Below are positions 52,777-56,148 of a DNA stretch of 56,148 bases, piece after piece. The position numbers were made by a program, and so were the translations under genes. The DNA is taken from the NCBI GenBank assembly GCA_964344215.1, contig CAYFMP010000017.1:1-56148 (forward strand). Reading direction: 5' to 3'. Source of the stretch: CAYFMP01 sp964344215. GTDB taxonomy: Bacteria > Pseudomonadota > Alphaproteobacteria > Rhodospirillales > Casp-alpha2. The notes below the pieces were generated by a model that worked only from the letters and a program-made list of their open reading frames with translations, did not search any database and had not been told where the DNA came from. Each line of letters begins with the position of its first letter. Position 1 is the stretch's first letter.

Positions 52777-53490
52777 ATGAGAAGAATATTGACGGCCGCA
52801 ATGGCCGCGTTCGCCCTCTCGCTCGCCGTCATTCTCCCGGCGATCGCCGACGAGAAGAAGAACGACGACGGCAAGTTGAAGATGGAGGGCATGAAGCACG
52901 ACGAGGACGAAAAGATGCCGGGCATGAAGATGGACCACAAGAACGTGGTCTGCACGGCGCCCGTGCACCTGACGGAGGCGGCCGAGAAGAAGATGGGCGG
53001 CGGCATGTACCACGGACCGCTGCCGAAGGCCGCCAAACAGGCCGTGATGAAGATGGGCGCGATGCCGGCTTCCAACGTCGCCATGAGCGGCGAGAAAATG
53101 AAGGGGATGGAGGGCTCCCACAACGTCCACAAGGGCGCCCGCGGAGGCGAATTCATCATGGTGCCCAACCAGCTTCACCATATGGAGGTGGTCTATTCCC
53201 TCGATTGCGGGTTCCAGCTGTTCATGTACAACGCCTTCACCGAACCGATCCGGGCCGACCGCTTTCAGGCGTTCATCCTAATCCTGCCGGAGGGCGGCGA
53301 CGACTTCTTCGAGGTGATGCGGTTCCTGGTGCCGTCGGAAGACGGCAGCCACCTGCATACGCCGATCGCCCATCACCACGACGACCCGAAGAACCCGAAG
53401 GGCGCGTTCGAGATCGAACTGTTCATGAAGTTCCCGGAGGACGTCCAACCCCGGAAGTTCGACCTGGTCATCGGGTCCGAGGCCGGATAG
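52777..53490 (+). CDS. Met/His-rich periplasmic protein, possible copper-binding
   Basis: A 237-residue exported protein, with a signal peptide (1-24) starting at ATG 52777 after GGAG. Residues 34-58 are very rich in Met, His, Asp and Lys (MEGMKHDEDEKMPGMKMDH), and a second His cluster lies near the C-terminus (HLHTPIAHHHDD). It has no CxxCH motif. I do not recognise a family. The composition resembles periplasmic copper-binding segments, so a role in metal supply to a copper or haem-copper protein is a guess. It belongs to the same run of plus-strand genes. Confidence 0.7.
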   Translation: MRRILTAAMAAFALSLAVILPAIADEKKNDDGKLKMEGMKHDEDEKMPGMKMDHKNVVCTAPVHLTEAAEKKMGGGMYHGPLPKAAKQAVMKMGAMPASNVAMSGEKMKGMEGSHNVHKGARGGEFIMVPNQLHHMEVVYSLDCGFQLFMYNAFTEPIRADRFQAFILILPEGGDDFFEVMRFLVPSEDGSHLHTPIAHHHDDPKNPKGAFEIELFMKFPEDVQPRKFDLVIGSEAG

Positions 53491-53626
53491 GGCGTTTCAG
53501 GCACGGCGCGGAGCTGCGGGCGCTACCTGGCAGGACAGCCGGGCGCCCGCACCTGCTGCGCCTTTTCATCAATTGTGACTCGGGGGTACTCGGCCGGTTT
53601 GGGCCGGGCCGAGAGGAGAGGAAATC

Positions 53627-54301
53627 ATGAGATACCTGTTGATCCTGGCGGTGGGGGCGGCGTTGGTCATGGCGTCGATGCCATCCGCATGGGCCGACGC
53701 GACGGCCGGCAAGACGGCCTTCGCGGGCAAGGGATGCGGTGACTGTCACTATACGGACGGACCGGCCAAGGAAAAGACGATCGACGATCAGCTGGCCAAG
53801 AAGGGGCCCGAGCTTTGGTACGCCGGCTCGAAGTTCCAGAAGGACTGGCTCGGCAAATGGCTGCAGGACCCGAAACCGATCCGCCATCTGAAATTCAACT
53901 CCTTGACCGAGAAGAACGCCGGCGACCATCCGAAGCTGGCCGGCGCCGATGCCGCCAACGTGACGGATTTCCTGATGAGCCTGACCTCGGACGCGGTGAA
54001 GGCCGGCGTTATCAAGCCGAAGAAGAACCTCAAGGGCAAACAGATATTCATCAAAAAGATGCCGTGCAGCGGCTGCCATCAGTCGCCGGGACGCAGGGGC
54101 AAGGTCTCGGGAGGTCTGAGCGGGCCGTCGCTGGTCGGGGCCGGGGAACGCCTCAACCCGGATTGGATCTACGCCTACCTGACGACGCCAAACGTGTTCA
54201 AGCCGGTCAAGGCGATGCCGACCTTCGCCGGCATCCTCAAGGACAAGGACATCAAGAACGTGGCGACCCACGTGGCCAACTTCAAGTCGAAGAAGAAGTA
54301 A
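53627..54301 (+). CDS. Soluble di-haem cytochrome c
   Basis: A 224-residue periplasmic protein. The signal peptide ends near AWA (23), with haem sites CGDCH (37-41) and CSGCH (147-151). The pattern GPSLVGAGERLNPDWIYAYL suggests repeated class I domains of the kind that shuttle electrons to terminal oxidases. GAGAGGAG precedes the ATG. It follows a 136-bp gap that holds imperfect GC-rich inverted repeats but no obvious promoter. Confidence 0.9.
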   Translation: MRYLLILAVGAALVMASMPSAWADATAGKTAFAGKGCGDCHYTDGPAKEKTIDDQLAKKGPELWYAGSKFQKDWLGKWLQDPKPIRHLKFNSLTEKNAGDHPKLAGADAANVTDFLMSLTSDAVKAGVIKPKKNLKGKQIFIKKMPCSGCHQSPGRRGKVSGGLSGPSLVGAGERLNPDWIYAYLTTPNVFKPVKAMPTFAGILKDKDIKNVATHVANFKSKKK

Positions 54302-54316
54302 GGAAGGTATAAAGCC

Positions 54317-54685
54317 ATGAAACCTTTGATGATTTTCGCAGCTCTGGTCTTCCTCGCTTCGCTGACCGCCGCCGTTCCGGCCCGGGCGGCCGAGACCGAA
54401 AAGGTGTTCAAGTTCTATTGCGCCCAATGCCACGGCCTCGGCGGCAAGGGCGACGGTCCCAACGTGACCAAGGAATTCCCGGTCTCGCCGCGCAATTTCA
54501 CCAACGCCAAGGAGATGAACAAGCTATCCGACGCAGACATCAAGAACGTCATCCTCGACGGCGGCCCGGTCGTAGACAAATCGCCTCTGATGCCACCTTG
54601 GGGCAAGACCTTGAAGCCCGACGACGTGGATGGCCTGGTCAAGCACCTGCGCAAGCTCTGCAAGTGTAAGGGCAAGCCGGGATAG
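54317..54685 (+). CDS. Small mono-haem cytochrome c
   Basis: A 122-residue cytochrome with a signal peptide (1-24), haem site CAQCH (35-39), GKGDGPNV segment and the axial Met in SPLMPPWGKTL. This is the normal size for a class I periplasmic cytochrome c. An unusual C-terminal CKCKGKPG adds two extra cysteines. AGGAAGG precedes the ATG and the gene lies 15 bp after the di-haem cytochrome. A likely mobile carrier in the chain. Confidence 0.9.
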   Translation: MKPLMIFAALVFLASLTAAVPARAAETEKVFKFYCAQCHGLGGKGDGPNVTKEFPVSPRNFTNAKEMNKLSDADIKNVILDGGPVVDKSPLMPPWGKTLKPDDVDGLVKHLRKLCKCKGKPG

Positions 54686-54693
54686 GGCCGGGG

Positions 54694-54795
54694 TCAGAAA
54701 ACGTAGAAGTAGAGGATCAGGACGATGACGACCACGTTGACCGCCATCCCGATGAAGATGACGACGTCCGTGGCGCGTTTGCGGGAAGGTTTCAT
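54694..54795 (-). CDS. 33-residue single-helix microprotein (antisense)
   Basis: On the minus strand, ATG at 54795 opens a 33-residue product with a basic N-terminus (MKPSRKRAT) and one hydrophobic helix (DVVIFIGMAVNVVVIVLILYFYVF). Codon use is compatible with coding and the hydrophobic pattern is clean. However, it lies opposite the otherwise plus-strand operon, and the upstream sequence has no good ribosome binding site. It may be a small oxidase subunit or a chance frame. Confidence 0.45.
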   Translation of the reverse strand: MKPSRKRATDVVIFIGMAVNVVVIVLILYFYVF

Positions 54796-54872
54796 ACCGG
54801 GAATCTATCGTACGCGCCTCGGGCTGTCCATCGGCGCCCGATGATCCGCGGAACCGAAAACGAGAGCGTGTC

Positions 54873-54983
54873 ATGAACGAAAATCCGACGCCGCAAGAAA
54901 GGTTTCCATGGGCTGGACCGGCCCTGTTCGTCGTCACCCTGATCGCCACCGTCGCCTTCTTCTGGTGGTTCGTGCAGGCTTGA
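54873..54983 (+). CDS. 36-residue single-helix microprotein A
   Basis: A short frame from ATG 54873 encodes 36 residues: a Pro-rich N-terminus (MNENPTPQERFPWAGP) and one membrane helix (ALFVVTLIATVAFFWWFVQA). Size and topology are like CydX or CcoQ small oxidase subunits. It lies 20 bp before another small frame and just upstream of the second bd-like gene. The upstream GAGAG is a weak binding site. Confidence 0.6.
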   Translation: MNENPTPQERFPWAGPALFVVTLIATVAFFWWFVQA

Positions 54984-55002
54984 GCGGAGGGGTCTCGGGA
55001 AA

Positions 55003-55134
55003 ATGAGATCGATGGAGAGCAAAGGCTACCTGGTCCCCTTCGTCGTCGCCTTGGTCGTCTGCGGCGCAGCCTTCCTGTTGATGGATGTGGCCGTGATGAA
55101 CATGCAGGGCCTGAACCTGATCTATCAGCCTTGA
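55003..55134 (+). CDS. 43-residue single-helix microprotein B
   Basis: A 43-residue product from ATG 55003 with a charged N-terminus and one helix (YLVPFVVALVVCGAAFLLM), then a polar tail NMQGLNLIYQP. GGAGGGG and CGGGA lie upstream. It ends 25 bp before the second bd-like gene. Its tail resembles short accessory subunits of terminal oxidases in general form, but I recognise no family. Confidence 0.6.
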   Translation: MRSMESKGYLVPFVVALVVCGAAFLLMDVAVMNMQGLNLIYQP

Positions 55135-55159
55135 GAGCCGGACCGATGCGAGGCAACAA

Positions 55160-56148
55160 ATGAACCGGCGCCGATCGAGAACACCGGTATCGTCGACATC
55201 CGTCCTTTTCCTGGCCGCGCTCTTTCTCGCGTTCGGCGCCCTGATCCTTGGCGCGAGCAGCGCGCTCGCCGCCGAACAGGCCGCCGAGGCTGCTGGGAGC
55301 ACTCTCTACGGCCCGGCGCCGAACTTGAGCGAGGCCGACTACCCCCGCATCACCGGCGTCAACAGCCGGGTGACGGTGTGGATCGTCGCCCAACTGCACC
55401 TGTGGTTCGCCGCCTTCGTGCTGGCGGTGCCGATCTTCGTCTTCATCATCGAAGCGATCGGCATGAAGACCCGCGACAAGCGCTACGACGACATGGCCTA
55501 CGAGTTCATCAAGGTCAGCATCACCGCCTACTCTCTGACCGCCATCATGGGCGGCCTGTTGGTGTTCTCGCTGGTTCTGTTCTATCCGGGTCTGTTCGAT
55601 TACCTGGCGCTGATCTTCAAGGAGAGCATGTTCTATTACGCGCTGCTGTTCTTTGCCGAGAGCGCGGTGCTTTACGTCTATTACTACGGATGGCACTGGC
55701 TGCAGGGCGGGTTCCGGAAATGGGTGCACCTGACTCTCGGCTTGGTACTGAACGCCGTCGGCACCACCTTGATGCTGCTCGCCAATGCCTGGCTGACCTT
55801 CATGATGAGCCCGGCCGGGGTCGACGCGGCCGGCGTATATAGCGGCGACGCCTGGGCCGCCATCCACAATTTCCTGTGGAACCCCATCAACATCCACCGT
55901 TTCATCGCCAATATCGCCTACGGCGGCTCCATCGTCGGCGCCTATGCGGCCTTCAAGTTCCTGACCGCGACCAACGGCCAGGATCGGGCGCATTACGACT
56001 GGATGGGCTACAACGCCAACTTCATCGCCATTTCGGCGCTGCTGCCGTTGCCGTTCGCCGGCTACTACCTGGCGGCCGAGATCTACGCCTACAGCCAGCA
56101 GATGGGCATCACCCTGATGGGCGGCATCTTCGCCTGGCTGTTCATCAT
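55160..56148 (+). CDS. Second cytochrome bd-like protein, cut by the window end
   Basis: The first 329 residues of a polytopic protein from ATG 55160 (GAGG six bases upstream). It is paralogous to the protein at 46872: GVNSRVTVWIVAQLHLWFAAFVL with haem-ligand candidate His80, FFAESAVLYVYYYGWHWL with the conserved Glu, NAWLTFMMSPAGVD, NPINIHRFIANIAYGG with the b558-type His, and AHYDWMGYNANFIAI. No quinol-binding loop is visible so far. The stop is beyond 56148. It lies with the cytochromes and microproteins, as a paired subunit or alternative form of the first. Confidence 0.82.
   Translation, partial: MNRRRSRTPVSSTSVLFLAALFLAFGALILGASSALAAEQAAEAAGSTLYGPAPNLSEADYPRITGVNSRVTVWIVAQLHLWFAAFVLAVPIFVFIIEAIGMKTRDKRYDDMAYEFIKVSITAYSLTAIMGGLLVFSLVLFYPGLFDYLALIFKESMFYYALLFFAESAVLYVYYYGWHWLQGGFRKWVHLTLGLVLNAVGTTLMLLANAWLTFMMSPAGVDAAGVYSGDAWAAIHNFLWNPINIHRFIANIAYGGSIVGAYAAFKFLTATNGQDRAHYDWMGYNANFIAISALLPLPFAGYYLAAEIYAYSQQMGITLMGGIFAWLFI

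Noticed and set aside
53530..53570. GC-rich inverted repeat as a terminator before the di-haem cytochrome gene
   Set aside because: The arms are short with a long loop, and the T run lies well beyond the stem.
55146..55163. Five-codon frame ATG-CGA-GGC-AAC-AAA-TGA overlapping the second bd-like start
   Set aside because: Too short to support; it contains the ribosome binding site of the following gene and is probably chance.

Overview
The window looks like one contiguous piece of a GC-rich alphaproteobacterial chromosome, probably a marine Rhodospirillales-type heterotroph. This is an inference from the gene content (Na+-NQR, aa3-type cytochrome c oxidase, FecR/RTX adhesin, NtrC-type regulator) and from base composition; no rRNA or tRNA is present to test it. 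I saw no insertion sequences, prophage genes or CRISPR array.

Layout. 0.2-4.7 kb (minus): aa3-type cytochrome c oxidase operon coxB-coxA-COX3-COX3-subunit IV. 5.0-6.6 kb: a DUF2189 membrane protein, a small exported membrane protein and a broken epimerase gene. 6.6-15.5 kb (minus): a tightly coupled operon of malic enzyme, nqrABCDEF, apbE, nqrM and a CBS-domain protein, i.e. NADH production from malate, the sodium-pumping NADH:quinone oxidoreductase and its two maturation factors. 15.8-21.2 kb (plus): a Lon-family protease, a tandem universal stress protein, a host-attachment-family protein and nicotinate phosphoribosyltransferase, facing an FtsH paralogue (minus). 23.2-29.1 kb (minus): an amino-acid dehydrogenase, a three-gene 2-oxoacid:ferredoxin oxidoreductase and an acyl-CoA synthetase, a plausible amino acid to 2-oxoacid to acyl-CoA route. 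29.5-33.2 kb: a giant FecR/cadherin-like/RTX secreted protein with four exact-length 105-residue repeats.

The most interesting part is 33.2-56.1 kb. A sensor kinase and a GAFTGA-type sigma-54 activator are followed by a well-formed sigma-54 promoter with a consensus IHF site and an upstream inverted repeat. Downstream, all co-directional, come two di-haem cytochrome c peroxidase-like proteins, a Tat-exported Rieske protein and an arsenite-oxidase-family molybdoenzyme. This gene set matches the iodate reductase (Idr) cluster better than arsenite oxidase. After these come a HEAT-repeat protein, a cupredoxin-like protein (with a paralogue at 33.2 kb), a long cytochrome bd-like membrane protein, three c-type cytochromes (one fused to an ethylbenzene-dehydrogenase-gamma-like haem domain), a Met/His-rich periplasmic protein, two more small cytochromes c, three single-helix microproteins and a second bd-like protein that runs off the window.

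I read this as an inducible periplasmic respiratory module: a molybdenum enzyme acting on an unidentified (possibly iodine oxyanion) substrate, wired through cytochromes c and possibly copper proteins to an unconventional bd-family oxygen reductase. The substrate and the direction of electron flow cannot be read from sequence.
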